Assembly: GCA_016713965.1 (NCBI GenBank)
Contig: JADJOC010000003.1
Span: 186,001-250,000, forward strand
DNA length: 64,000 bases
Reading direction: 5' to 3'
Source: Chitinophagaceae bacterium
Lineage (GTDB): Bacteria; Bacteroidota; Bacteroidia; Chitinophagales; Chitinophagaceae
Shown here: in pieces, positions 36,366 through 46,397 of the stretch
Position numbering within the stretch: the first letter of the stretch is position 1
How the letters are laid out: every line of letters starts with the position of its first letter
Notes under the pieces: model-generated
The model's database searches: none
The model's input: the letters and a program-made list of their open reading frames with translations, nothing else
What the model was told of the DNA's origin: nothing
Program-made: the position numbers and the translations under genes

Positions 36366-36470
36366 TTATTTGAAATATAAAGTGATGTAATAAAATAAAA
36401 CTATCTGTAGTATTAAAAATAATAACACAGATATATACCATATAACCCAATAATATTTTTTATCCTGCAT
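36366..36470 (-). CDS. 34-aa single-span membrane peptide
   Basis: A small ORF starting M-Q-D-K-K-Y-Y-W-V-I-W-Y, followed by one hydrophobic helix (S-V-L-L-F-L-I-L-Q-I-V-L-F-Y-Y-I) and ending L-Y-F-K. Charges before the helix suggest the N-terminus stays in the cytoplasm. It begins four bases after the stop of the PIG-L gene and ends 56 bases before the symporter, on the same strand, so it is very likely co-translated. Small subunits of this kind sometimes stabilise or regulate an adjacent transporter. Homology was not checked; the spacing and composition are the evidence. Confidence 0.55.
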   Translation of the reverse strand: MQDKKYYWVIWYISVLLFLILQIVLFYYITLYFK

Positions 36471-36474
36471 ACTT

Positions 36475-39003
36475 TTATTTTATCTGATTTATCCTGGTGT
36501 TGGCAATTAAATTGGCAAACAAACGGTATGCACCAGGTACACCGGCAGGCAATTCTCTAAAAAAAACCAATCCTGCATAAATAAATCTTCCCTTACCGTA
36601 ATTGGAAATAATTAAACTGCCATCCTGTTCTTTCTCACCAGGGTCCTTCATGCTTAATATACGTTGATAATTACTATCAATATTTTCTGCATTGTAAATA
36701 CTTCTTTCCTGTATCCAACCCTCAAAATCTTTTTCAGAAATTTTATTGGGATGGTTTAAAACAGGATGGTCCGGTAATAGAAAATTTACTGCGGCTTCTT
36801 CATGAGTAACCCTGCTGCGGCTTATGGTAAATGGATATGGTGCAATTTTAGCCTTTACAGGACCGATAGAACTATTAGTATTATACTGCGTTAATAATAC
36901 ACCACCGTCTTTTACATACTGCATCAGTTCATCATAGCTGGTACTTAACCATTCATGTACATTATAAGCCCTTATTCCGGTAATAATGGCATCAAATTGT
37001 TTTAAATTATCCACTGTTAAATCAGGTTGCTTAAGCATCACTACATTATAACCCATTTGATGCAGTGCGTCAGGAACCTTATCGCCTGCACCCGAAATAT
37101 AACCAATGTTATGGCCTACAGTTTTCAAATCTACGTCAGAGAGCTTAGCTATTGCATCATGAAAATATACAATGGAAGGAATGTGATCATATTGAATAGT
37201 TTTTTTGTACCTGTAAAAACTATCCGTATTAGTAACAGCTATTAATTTTATTAGTTGTGTACTATTTTTTTTGTTTGCTTTTGCGGTAAAAACTAAAGGT
37301 GCTGCATTACCAAAATCACCTTTTCTTTTATTAGTAATAGATGCATCATTAGCAGTAATTATTTTCTTAATAGAATTGTATGAAGAAGTATATTTTGTAT
37401 TTGCTTTTAAATTAGCAATAATATCAACAGGTGTATTATTTACAGAAAGAAAAACCTCGTTACTAAAATTCACTTCTAATTTTGGCAAAACAGTCAGTGG
37501 CTGATATATTTCTCCTTTTACCGGATCGGTACTTTTATACTGCACAGGCTTTTTAAAATAAAATTGCTGCCCTTCAATATCAATGCTAAATTCCACACTA
37601 ACCGGGTCATTTCCGGCTTTGCCGATTAGCTGTTGATCAACAATATTAAAGCTCCCCTTATCCATTTGTTTTTCGAGCCAATAAGGTTGTGTAATTTTTA
37701 TATCTGGTGGAATTAAAACAGTTAAAGTATGACCTGCATTTTTATTATTCAATAATGTTCCAAGTTGATAATTATTTGCAAAAATACTTACAGACGCATT
37801 ATCAACCATCGCATCTGAACGGTTTATCGCAGATACTATGATTTTTAAGCTATCACCCTGTACAGCATATTGAGAACTGGCAGCATCTTCTACAAATAAT
37901 CCGCTGCATGCTTCAATAATATGTTGGATTTCTTTTAACTTTTTATCTTTCCAAAAAATATCATTCACTTGTTGCACCCTTTGATATAAACGCACTAATG
38001 GTACAACACTTTTATAAGGATAAGTAGCAGAAAAATTATTTATAATTGAATCAACAGTAGTTTGCAAATTATTCTGATTTTCAATTTTTGCCCAGCTTGT
38101 ATTTATGCCATCCAGTAAATCTTTTACTGGTTTTTCACCTTTAATAGTTGCAAAATATTCCAGCACATTACCTCTCTGGGCAGGTACCCCAAAGCCCTGG
38201 CTTTTGTGCTGGCTACGGCTAAGTGCCGCAATTTCTCCATAGCTTTTTCCTAACAAGTGATTATAAATACCAACATCGGTTTTAAACTGGTCATCACTTT
38301 GTGTATTAGTGGTACCAAAATTAAATGTATTCCATAACAAACGTTTGGGCTGCCATATGCTTACACCTTGCTTTAACTGTTCCGGAAATTTAGCAGCATC
38401 TCCTGCAGCATCAAAAACCTCACGGGCAAGCACAGCCGAAGCCGAGTGATGTCCATGCCCTGCCCTGCTATCTTCAGGAAAACGGGTAATAATGGCATCT
38501 GGCTTAAACTTCCTGATTACCCAGACTACATCGCTTAATATTTTTTCATGATCCCAGGTTGACAAAGCTTCATCAGTAGATTTACAAAATCCAAAATCAT
38601 ATGCGCTGCTAAAATACTGTTCCGCACCATCAATTCTTCTGGCAGATAATAATTCCTGTGTGCGGATAAGTCCAAGCTCTATTCCTTGTTCATCACCAAT
38701 TAAATTTTGCCCGCCATCTCCACGGGTTAAACTTAAATATCCTGTACGGTACAGTTTTTCATTGGCCAGGTAAGCCAGCAATCTTGTATTTTCATCATCA
38801 GGATGGGCAGCAATGTATAAAACCGAACCCAGTACATTTAACTTTTTCAGCTGTTGCAATATTTCTGAAGATGTATATGTTTTAGGCGGCTGTGCCCAAA
38901 TTTTATTTTGATTAAATGTTATAAAAAAGAAAAGAAAAAAGATTGATTGGTGAACTTTCTTTTTTTCTGTGATGGTACCAAGGCACAAAATTATTTTTCT
39001 CAT
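36475..39003 (-). CDS. Large exported PIG-L (LmbE-like) deacetylase-family protein
   Basis: An 842-aa protein with an N-terminal hydrophobic export signal (about 20-38, ending I-W-A-Q). The PIG-L domain shows the metal motif A-H-P-D-D-E at residues 66-71, then T-R-G-D-G-G-Q-N and R-A-G-H-G-H-H-S-A with further ligands. PIG-L enzymes remove N-acetyl groups from amino sugars using Zn2+. The middle is beta-rich, and the C-terminus resembles a ThuA/GATase-like fold (F-D-A-I-I-T-G-I-R-A-Y-N, D-G-G-V-L-L-T-Q-Y-N). It is much longer than BshB-type enzymes (about 235 aa), so a bacillithiol role is unlikely. First gene of the operon with the small membrane peptide and the symporter. Confidence 0.8.
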   Translation of the reverse strand: MRKIILCLGTITEKKKVHQSIFFLFFFITFNQNKIWAQPPKTYTSSEILQQLKKLNVLGSVLYIAAHPDDENTRLLAYLANEKLYRTGYLSLTRGDGGQNLIGDEQGIELGLIRTQELLSARRIDGAEQYFSSAYDFGFCKSTDEALSTWDHEKILSDVVWVIRKFKPDAIITRFPEDSRAGHGHHSASAVLAREVFDAAGDAAKFPEQLKQGVSIWQPKRLLWNTFNFGTTNTQSDDQFKTDVGIYNHLLGKSYGEIAALSRSQHKSQGFGVPAQRGNVLEYFATIKGEKPVKDLLDGINTSWAKIENQNNLQTTVDSIINNFSATYPYKSVVPLVRLYQRVQQVNDIFWKDKKLKEIQHIIEACSGLFVEDAASSQYAVQGDSLKIIVSAINRSDAMVDNASVSIFANNYQLGTLLNNKNAGHTLTVLIPPDIKITQPYWLEKQMDKGSFNIVDQQLIGKAGNDPVSVEFSIDIEGQQFYFKKPVQYKSTDPVKGEIYQPLTVLPKLEVNFSNEVFLSVNNTPVDIIANLKANTKYTSSYNSIKKIITANDASITNKRKGDFGNAAPLVFTAKANKKNSTQLIKLIAVTNTDSFYRYKKTIQYDHIPSIVYFHDAIAKLSDVDLKTVGHNIGYISGAGDKVPDALHQMGYNVVMLKQPDLTVDNLKQFDAIITGIRAYNVHEWLSTSYDELMQYVKDGGVLLTQYNTNSSIGPVKAKIAPYPFTISRSRVTHEEAAVNFLLPDHPVLNHPNKISEKDFEGWIQERSIYNAENIDSNYQRILSMKDPGEKEQDGSLIISNYGKGRFIYAGLVFFRELPAGVPGAYRLFANLIANTRINQIK

Positions 39004-39097
39004 ACTTATTAAAAAAAGAAAGTTAATACATATAATTTAATTGCCTGCAAAATAGCAATTGTATCTCTATTTTTATCTGATGCTTAAGCTGAAAAGT

Positions 39098-39150
39098 ACA
39101 AGAGAGTGACCCCGTTTTCATACGGGGCAGGCTACAAAGATGATGAACAT
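39098..39150. repeat. Dispersed palindromic repeat A, copy 4
   Basis: GTACAAGAGAGTGACCCCGT, a loop, then ACGGGGCAGGCTACAAAGAT. The arm pair CCCCGT/ACGGGG differs from copy 1 but still pairs. It lies between the divergent PIG-L and ggt genes. Confidence 0.75.
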
Positions 39151-39250
39151 TGATAAAATGCCGGTAAAAATAAATACAAAGTAAAGGCGAAGCCTTACAT
39201 TTTCCAATAATAAATAAATTGGCTAAATTTAATTTTCAAAAAAAAGAATA

Positions 39251-40940
39251 ATGAATAAAAAAATACAATTAACTTTTTTAGTGTTTTTGCTTATTAGCAG
39301 TACAGTATTGGCACAAAATATACCAGCATACAGTTACACTATAAAAAAGAAAGTTTTTGTTAACAATGGCGCAGTAGTATCTGCACATCCCCTGGCAAGT
39401 ATAGTAGGTAAAAATATTCTGCAACAAGGCGGCAATGCTGTAGATGCTGCTATTGCCACGCAACTGGCGCTGGCAGTAGTATATCCCGGCGCAGGCAATA
39501 TTGGTGGCGGAGGATTTATGGTAGCCCATCTAAAAAACGGGAAAAATATAGCTATTGATTACAGGGAAAAGCCCCGGCTATGGCAAATAAAGATATGTAC
39601 CTCGATACTAACGGCAACCCACAAATGAAATTATCCCAGGATGGCCACCTGGCCGCAGGGGTACCCGGCACGGTTGCAGGACTTTTTGCCAGTATGAAAT
39701 ATGCAAAATTACCTTTCAAAAAATTGATTGCTCCCGCTATTAAACTGGCTGAATACGGTTATGCCATTACAGAAGCTGAGGCTGAAGCCTTTAATGATTT
39801 TAAAGAAGACTTTATTAACTTAAATACTACTGCGCCTGCTTTTGTAAAAAACATTCCCTGGAAAGCCGGTGATACATTATTTCAAAAGACCTGGCTAATA
39901 CTTTAAAAAGAGTGAGGACATGGGTGCAAAAAGGATTTTATGAAGGTGAAACTGCTGATTTAATTGTAAAAGAAATGCAAAATGGAAAAGGAATAATCAG
40001 TAAAGAGGATTTAAAAAATTATAGGGCTGTGGAAAGAAACCCTATTATTTTTAATTATAAAGGACACGAAATTATAACCATGCCTTTACCTAGCAGCGGT
40101 GGTATTATTTTACTGCAAATGATGAAAATGATTGAAAAAAGAAATATTGCTAAACTAGGGTTTCAGACAGCAAAAAGCGTACAGCTGATGCCAGAGGTGG
40201 AACGCAGGGCTTATGCAGACAGAGGAGAATTTTTAGGAGATCCTGATTTTGTAAAAGTACCTGTAAAAAAATTAACCAATATTGCTTATTTGCAAAACAG
40301 GATGAAAGATTTTGAACCGGGCAAAGCCGGCAACAGCAGCGCTACCCTTGCTGGCAATATAACTGAAAGTGAAGAAACCACCCACCTGAGCATAATGGAT
40401 AAAGAAGGGAATGCTGTATCTGTTACTACTACATTGAATGGCCATTTCGGAAGCAGAACCGTAGTGAGCGGAGCTGGATTTTTATTAAATAATGAAATGG
40501 ATGATTTTAGTGTAAAGCCTGGTGTACCTAATATGTATGGTGCTATTGGTAATGAAAAAATGCCATCGCACCCGGTAAACGGATGTTAAGCAGTATGACC
40601 CCCACCATCGTGTTAAAAATAAAAACCTTTTATGGTAGTAGGTACTCCCGGTGGAACTACAATACCTACAAGTGTTTTTCAAACCCTGGTTAATATGCTG
40701 GAGTTTAAAATGAATGCTGAAGATGCTGTTAATAAACCAAAATTCCATCACCAATGGTTGCCGGATGAAATATTTGTGGAAAAAGATTTTCCTGAAAAAG
40801 TATCAGATGAATTAAAAACTATGGGATATAAAGTAACCCAAAGAGGCAATATCGGCAGAACGGAAGTAATTGCAATACATAAAAAACAATTAACTGCCAT
40901 TGCTGATAAACGCGGTGATGACAGTGCAGAAGGATATTAA
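39251..40940 (+). CDS. ggt: Gamma-glutamyltransferase (about five frameshifts)
   Basis: GGT of about 560 aa, a periplasmic Ntn-hydrolase that cleaves gamma-glutamyl bonds. A signal peptide (ending V-L-A-Q) and the family start G-A-V-V-S-A-H-P-L-A-S and Q-G-G-N-A-V-D-A-A-I are present. The small-subunit start with the catalytic threonine is E-E-T-T-H-L-S-I-M-D, followed by G-N-A-V-S-V-T-T-T-L-N and later G-T-P-G-G-T-T-I. Breaks fall at the A4 run 39567-39570, near 39893-39930, at the A6 run 40554-40559 and twice near 40612-40628. Single A additions recover continuous homology at most of them. All catalytic parts are present. Still, five breaks in one gene leave real decay possible. Confidence 0.8.
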
Positions 40941-41390
40941 TATTTTAACGTAGTGTGCTATTAAAAACTTAAAGCATGTTTGATTTGAGTTAATTTTCTC
41001 CTATTCAAGTGGTTAATTCAATGCAGAATTGACATAGAAAACGGCCTGGATGTCAAAAATTTGTCACCAATCCTTCATATGTACATATAAAAGACATAAT
41101 CATTAATCTATCAACTTAAGTGTAATAGTTAGTACTTAATCTGACAAATGAGAAAAATTGCGAATAAGTTTTTTTAGGTATTGCTCAAAAAATAATTTTG
41201 CATAGAAGTGGTTGATTGCTCAACCGTGAAAGGAGTACCAGAAACATATACGCCTGGAACCTGGCCGGCAGCTACGTTTAAAGTTGCACCTACAGATATA
41301 AATTTTAGTTTCCAGGTTATGAATAAGCATAATTAACCAATCACCAGTAATTATACCTTATATATTTATATGTAATTAACGAAGGAAAAT
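40941..41390. other. Intergenic stretch with a short orphan coding remnant
   Basis: No complete gene. A frame of about 45 codons (41196-41334) reads V-K-G-V-P-E-T-Y-T-P-G-T-W-P-A-A-T-F-K-V and ends N-K-H-N before a stop. It looks like protein sequence, with a stop just upstream and no good start. I do not recognise it; it may be the tail of a lost exported protein. Confidence 0.3.
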
Positions 41391-41416
41391 AAAAAAGTCC
41401 CGACTAATATCGAGAC
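41391..41416 (-). terminator. Intrinsic terminator of smc
   Basis: On the minus strand GTCTCGA (41416-41410), loop TATTAG, TCGGGAC (41403-41397), with one G-T pair, then six Ts. It lies 28 bases past the smc stop. Confidence 0.75.
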
Positions 41417-41443
41417 ATATTAAATGTATATGCCCACAAGCAC

Positions 41444-44400
41444 TTAATTCAGATTTCTGAAATCTACTGGCACTAACCTGCTTACCCCAGGTTCCTGCAT
41501 AGTAACTCCATAAATTACATCTACAGCACTCATTGTCATTTTATTATGAGTAACAATGATAAATTGCGAGTTTTCGCTAAACTGTTTTATCATATTAGTG
41601 AACTTACCAACATTAGCATCGTCAAGTGGAGCATCAACTTCATCTAATATACAGAATGGAGCTGGCTTGATTAAATATATGGCAAACAATAATGCAGTAG
41701 CTGTTAATGTCTTTTCACCTCCACTTAACTGCCCGATTGATGACGGACGTTTACCTTTAGGCTTAGCGATAATATCTATCCCGGTATCAGCCAGGTTTTC
41801 AGGATCTGCCAATACCATATCTGCAGTATCATCCTGTGTAAATAACGCCTGGAATACTTTTTGAAAATTCTCTCTTACCTTATTAAATGTATCCAAAAAC
41901 TGCTGGTTGGCTGTAGCTTCCACCTCTTGTATAGTCTGCATTAAACTGTCTTTAGCAGTTACGAGGTCATTTTTTTGTTCCATGATGAACTCGTACCGCT
42001 TTTTCATTTCTGTGTACGCCTCAATTGCCGTTGGATTTATTTCTCCAATATTTTCCAAGCGTTTACGCATACGTTCATTTTTTTCCTGCAATTCCTCCAA
42101 CGGAGTCTCTGTAGTTCTTGGCTCATCAATAATTGTATCCAAATCTACTTTAAACTCCACGCTCAGGCGTTCTTTCATTCCTGCTAATTGCAGCTTTAAA
42201 TCTGTAAGCTTATCTTTAATTTCATTTAATAAAAGATCAATCCCTTCTTTGGATTTTTGCTTATGCCGGAGTTCGCTTTCTTTGGCAGCTAAGGCATTGC
42301 GCAGATTATAATAAGCCTGGTCAGCTTCATTAAGCCGTTTTTCTTCTGCATCTTTACTTTGCAGCATACTTACTAATAAAGTGCTTAACTCATCCAGATT
42401 AGCACTGGTTTCCCGGATACTTAATGATACTTCATTTAATTGTGTACTGCTATTTTCTACCTGGGCCTGTAAATCATTTAACTGGTTACTTTTAAATTCA
42501 AACTCCTGCTTTAAGGAAATAACCTTGCTTTGCTGCTTGGTAAACTGAAGGTTGCTATCATTAAATGTTGCTGTGGCAAAATTATATTCCTGCTCAGCCA
42601 AAGTATAATCCTCTTCTATTAATTGCATTTTACCGGTTAATTCATCCAGCTGTGTATTAAATTTTTCCAGTTCTTCCCTTGTATTTGCAATCGCATCATG
42701 GTTAGTGTCCAGTTGCTCTTGTAACTCTTCTATTTTTTTGCTGCTATTTTGTTCTATATGGTGAAGGTTCTCCATTTTATTTTGCAAAGAATATACAACG
42801 TTAGTAAGATTATTAATATCCTGTTGTGTTTGCTTAATTGCATTTTCTTTCAGCTGTTCGTTAAAAGCAATTACTTCGTTATGCCTTATTTGTAAGGTTG
42901 CTTTAAGTTGATTTACTACAGCTTCCTGGATATTAATTTCATCAATTAGTTTTTCGAGATTTTTTGCCCGCCCTATTTTTTTTCCTTCAAATATGCCTAC
43001 ACTTCCACCGGTTAACGAAAATTTACCTTTTACATACTTGCCGGTTTTTTCCAGTACCACAGCCCCGTTACTGTTGTGCAGTGCCTGCTCATCCTGTGCG
43101 ATAAATACATTACCAAGCAAATACCTGGCTAAATTCTGGTACTTACTATCAAACTCCACAACGTTTAATGCCGGTATTGTTCCTTCAGGCTGGTGGCTGT
43201 TTTCAATATCTGTAAATTTATCCTGGAGAAAGAAGTTGGCTTTGCCTTTTTTATTATCATCCAGCAAATGGATAGCCTGCAAACCTTCTTCTAAATTATT
43301 TACAACATAGTAATTAAGATAAGGTTCCAGAACATTTTCAACTGCTGCCCTATATTCTTCTTTTACATAAATAATATCTGATAATAAAGGAGCTGTATGA
43401 TTCCAATCCGTATTATTGTGCAAAAACTTTACACTTTCGGGATAGCCTTCCATAGAGTCTACCAGGCTTTTTAACAACGCATGCTCATTCTTTTTACTAT
43501 CAAGTTTCCGGCTCTCATCAGCCAGTTCATTCCGCAAACTTTCCATCATGCTTTGAGTGTGCAAAATTTGCTCTTTGGTAAATTCGTGGTGTTCGTTTAA
43601 TTGCTGAAGATCTGTTTTTTTTTGTTCTAATTCTTCCTCCCTTATCTTTTTATCAGTTTCTAATTGAGATAATTGTAACTGCCGCTGGCTTTTCTCTTCC
43701 TGAATTTGTGCGATTGCTCTTTGCAAATTTTGTATGGAAGTATCCGCCACAGCTACTTTTTTTCTGCCTCAAATTGATTGCGTTGTATAGCCTGGTTTTC
43801 TTTGCGTAATTCATCAATCCTACTGCGCTTTTCATCAAAAATTTTTCTTTTATCTTCAACAGTATTTTTTAAGTCATCTAATTTGTCTTCTAACTCCTGG
43901 AGTTTTACTTCGTCATCTTTTATTTGGTTGCTTGTAAATTGTATGCTTTCATTTAACCCTTGCAGTTGATTTCCTGATTTTTGTAAGAAATCTTTTAAGG
44001 TACTTTCTCTTTCTTTTAAATATTGTAAACGCTGAGCGCTTAAACTTTTATCACTTTCCTTATTGCGCAGATTGCTAAGCATTTCATTAAATGACTGCTG
44101 CATTTGCTGCAATGCTTTCTCTTGCTCAACAAACGCTGCTTTCTCCTGCTGCAAACCTGCCTCTTCTTTCGCTATGGCTGTTTCAAGTTCTATACGCCTG
44201 TCTACTTCGGCTTGCTGTTGCGTATTTAAATCACGATAAGTAATATTAAATCCTTCTAATGCCGCTTTTGCCAATTCGATACTGACCTCTTTATATTCCT
44301 TTTTTATTTCAAAATATTTCTCTGCTTTTTTAGCCTGGCTTTCCAGGCTTTTAAGCTGGTTATTTATTTCGAAAAGTAAATCTTCGATACGGGCAAGGTC

Positions 44401-44958
44401 TTGCTCGGTAGCATCTAATTTAAGTTTGGCTTCTTTTTTACGAGTTTTATAAATGGTGATACCGGCAGCCTGTTCTAACATTTTACGGCGGCTGTTTTCT
44501 TTATCCTTTATTATATCATCTACCATACCCAGCTCAATGATCGCATAGCTGTCAGTACTTACACCGGTATCCATAAACAGGTTATGGATATCTTTAAGTC
44601 GGCATTGTACATCATTTAAACGATACTCACTTTCGCCATTTTTATAATATTTTCGGGTAACCGTTACCGTATTAAATTCAGTCGGTAATAAATTTTTAGT
44701 ATTCTCAAATGTAAGGCTCACCTCGGCCAGGCCGCTGGCGCTCCGGTTTTTAGAACCGTTAAACACCAGGCTTTCCAGGTTTTCACTCCGCAAATTGCTT
44801 ATTTTATGTTCGCCAATTACCCAACGTATGCTATCAATAATATTACTTTTACCGCAACCATTCGGGCCTATTACCCCGGTGATGCCTTCATCAAAATTGA
44901 GTATGGTTTTATCGGCAAAACTCTTAAATCCTTTGATTTCTAAACTCTTTAAACGCAC
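41444..44958 (-). CDS. smc: Chromosome segregation ATPase SMC (one frameshift)
   Basis: SMC of about 1171 aa. Head Walker A (G-P-N-G-C-G-K-S-N) is at residues 31-39. Two long coiled coils flank a hinge around G-Y-P-E-S-V-K-F-L and G-K-A-N-F-F to G-K-I-F-E-type residues. The C-terminal head has the signature L-S-G-G-E-K-T-L-T-A and Walker B C-I-L-D-E-V-D-A-P-L-D. It organises and segregates the chromosome as a ring complex with ScpAB. The frame breaks in the first coiled coil at the T7 run 43757-43763; one more base gives E-A-E-K-K-V-A-V-A-D-T. As smc is usually essential for normal growth, sequencing error is likely. Confidence 0.92.
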
Positions 44959-45482
44959 GTTGTTTTGTTTTTTATGATAAGATGGCTAACCTATACAAAT
45001 GCCAGTTAATTTCTTTAAAAAAACCGGTAGCAAATTTAAGCAATTAGCAGAAAGATTTCTGTTATTAGTAAAAATCGTTATAAAGGGTAAATATATCGCT
45101 TTAGTGATAAAGAAATTTATTACATACGAGGTTAATATGCAGAGTTATTCACAGTTTTTTCACAAAAACAAATTTTCATATAGAATTTAAAAAACAGCGG
45201 CAGTTTTTTATACAACACTTGTAGAATTTACGTCAGGTACCGGAGAAGAGTTAAAAACTGAACTTTTACAATCCATACTACCCCAGTAAAATTATTAGTG
45301 GTAAATTATCGGCAAATATTTTTCATAAGGCTGTGAGCGGCAGGCAGAATTATTTAATACTAAATGTTACACAATGAATAACTCCGGACATTTTGCCCAA
45401 ATAGATAATTCAAATAAATTTGTTTTTACATTAATTATAATAATAAAACCACCATTCAAATATTAAATAAATAAGAGAAAAA
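44959..45482. other. Intergenic region between the response regulator and smc
   Basis: AT-rich DNA of 524 bases without a supportable gene or RNA. The smc promoter should lie near 44960-45010. A TTATTCACA near 45140 resembles half of a DnaA box, but it stands alone. Confidence 0.4.
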
Positions 45483-45851
45483 CTAAAGAGAAATTTTTTT
45501 TAATTGTTTTTCGATTGTTTGGAGAAGATCGGGTATTGTGAATGGTTTTTCCAAAAAAGCATCTGCACCGGCGGCTGGTGCCAAAGAAGCGATATCCGGA
45601 GATGCCGATACCATGATTACAGGAATATGCCGGGTTCCGGGATTGCTTTTCAAATAAATACATATATCGATACCATCTGTTCCGGATAAATGTCTGTCTA
45701 AAACATATACATCAGGATAAGGATAGTTATTTTCCATAATAAACTGGCCGTCTGATTTTACATTCACATCATACCCGGCTTTCTCAAATATTATTTTGAA
45801 AATATCCTGAATGCCCGGGTCATCATCTATTATAAGTAATTTTAGTTTCAT
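45483..45851 (-). CDS. Single-domain response regulator
   Basis: A 122-aa CheY-like receiver with no output domain. The acid pocket D9-D10-D11 is in I-I-D-D-D-P-G. The phosphorylation site is D52 (Y-V-L-D-R-H), a conserved S/T position follows in V-S-A-S, and K102 lies in F-L-E-K-P-F. It probably receives phosphate from a kinase and signals by protein contact. The large hybrid kinase at 46398-50353 is encoded on the same strand about 550 bases upstream and is the natural partner, though the cheB remnant lies between them. Confidence 0.85.
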   Translation of the reverse strand: MKLKLLIIDDDPGIQDIFKIIFEKAGYDVNVKSDGQFIMENNYPYPDVYVLDRHLSGTDGIDICIYLKSNPGTRHIPVIMVSASPDIASLAPAAGADAFLEKPFTIPDLLQTIEKQLKKISL

Positions 45852-46079
45852 CTGAATATATTAGTAACAAAATACAGACCATAAATGATAAAGATGAACA
45901 GATAAGGCTGTTAGTAAAAATTGATAAGAATAAAACACTAAGTTAACCAAGTAATACTTTACACTTTTACAATAATTAACAGTAGTTCTTTTAACTGTTA
46001 ATATGAATTTCAAAATCTTCTTCAGTTTTATTATGAACAGAGCTAAGGTATTGTATGTCCTTACTGGCATTGCTTTTAC

Positions 46080-46282
46080 TCATTTTTGCAGGAGATTTTT
46101 ACATTCTTTCATCATGCGTACTGCTACACAAATGTAGCTTCAATTCTTTCAACATGCTTAACTACCAGACCATCTTCTGAAGATGCATGACCAATATGGC
46201 AACGGTATCTTTTGATATGAGGCGTATCCTCAATATTCCACAAACCCCCTCCACAACCTGGGCAAGCTAATACACTTTTTTA
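46080..46282 (-). pseudogene. Remnant of a CheB C-terminal zinc-ribbon-like domain
   Basis: A minus-strand frame reads V-L-A-C-P-G-C-G-G-G-L-W-N-I-E-D, then R-Y-R-C-H-I-G-H-A, and H-V-E-R-I-E-A-T. After a one-base shift it continues V-A-V-R-M-M-K-E-C-K-N-L-L. This matches the extension at the end of many CheB-like methylesterases (C-P-x-C-x-G-x-L-W, R-x-R-C-H-x-G-H-A, E-x-x-L-W-x-A-x-R). There is no catalytic domain upstream and no start codon. It looks like the last piece of a former cheB gene. Confidence 0.6.
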
Positions 46283-46397
46283 TCACTACTTTAGGCCTTG
46301 CAGATGCCCATATTGCAATAACATATAAAGGTTTAATTTTTTGTACCTGTTATAAAACATGGCCAATATATATGCCTAATACTTAAAAACAATAAAA

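Noticed and set aside
45130..45180. DnaA box or origin beside smc
   Set aside because: Only one poor match (TTATTCACA); no cluster of boxes and no dnaA or dnaN nearby.
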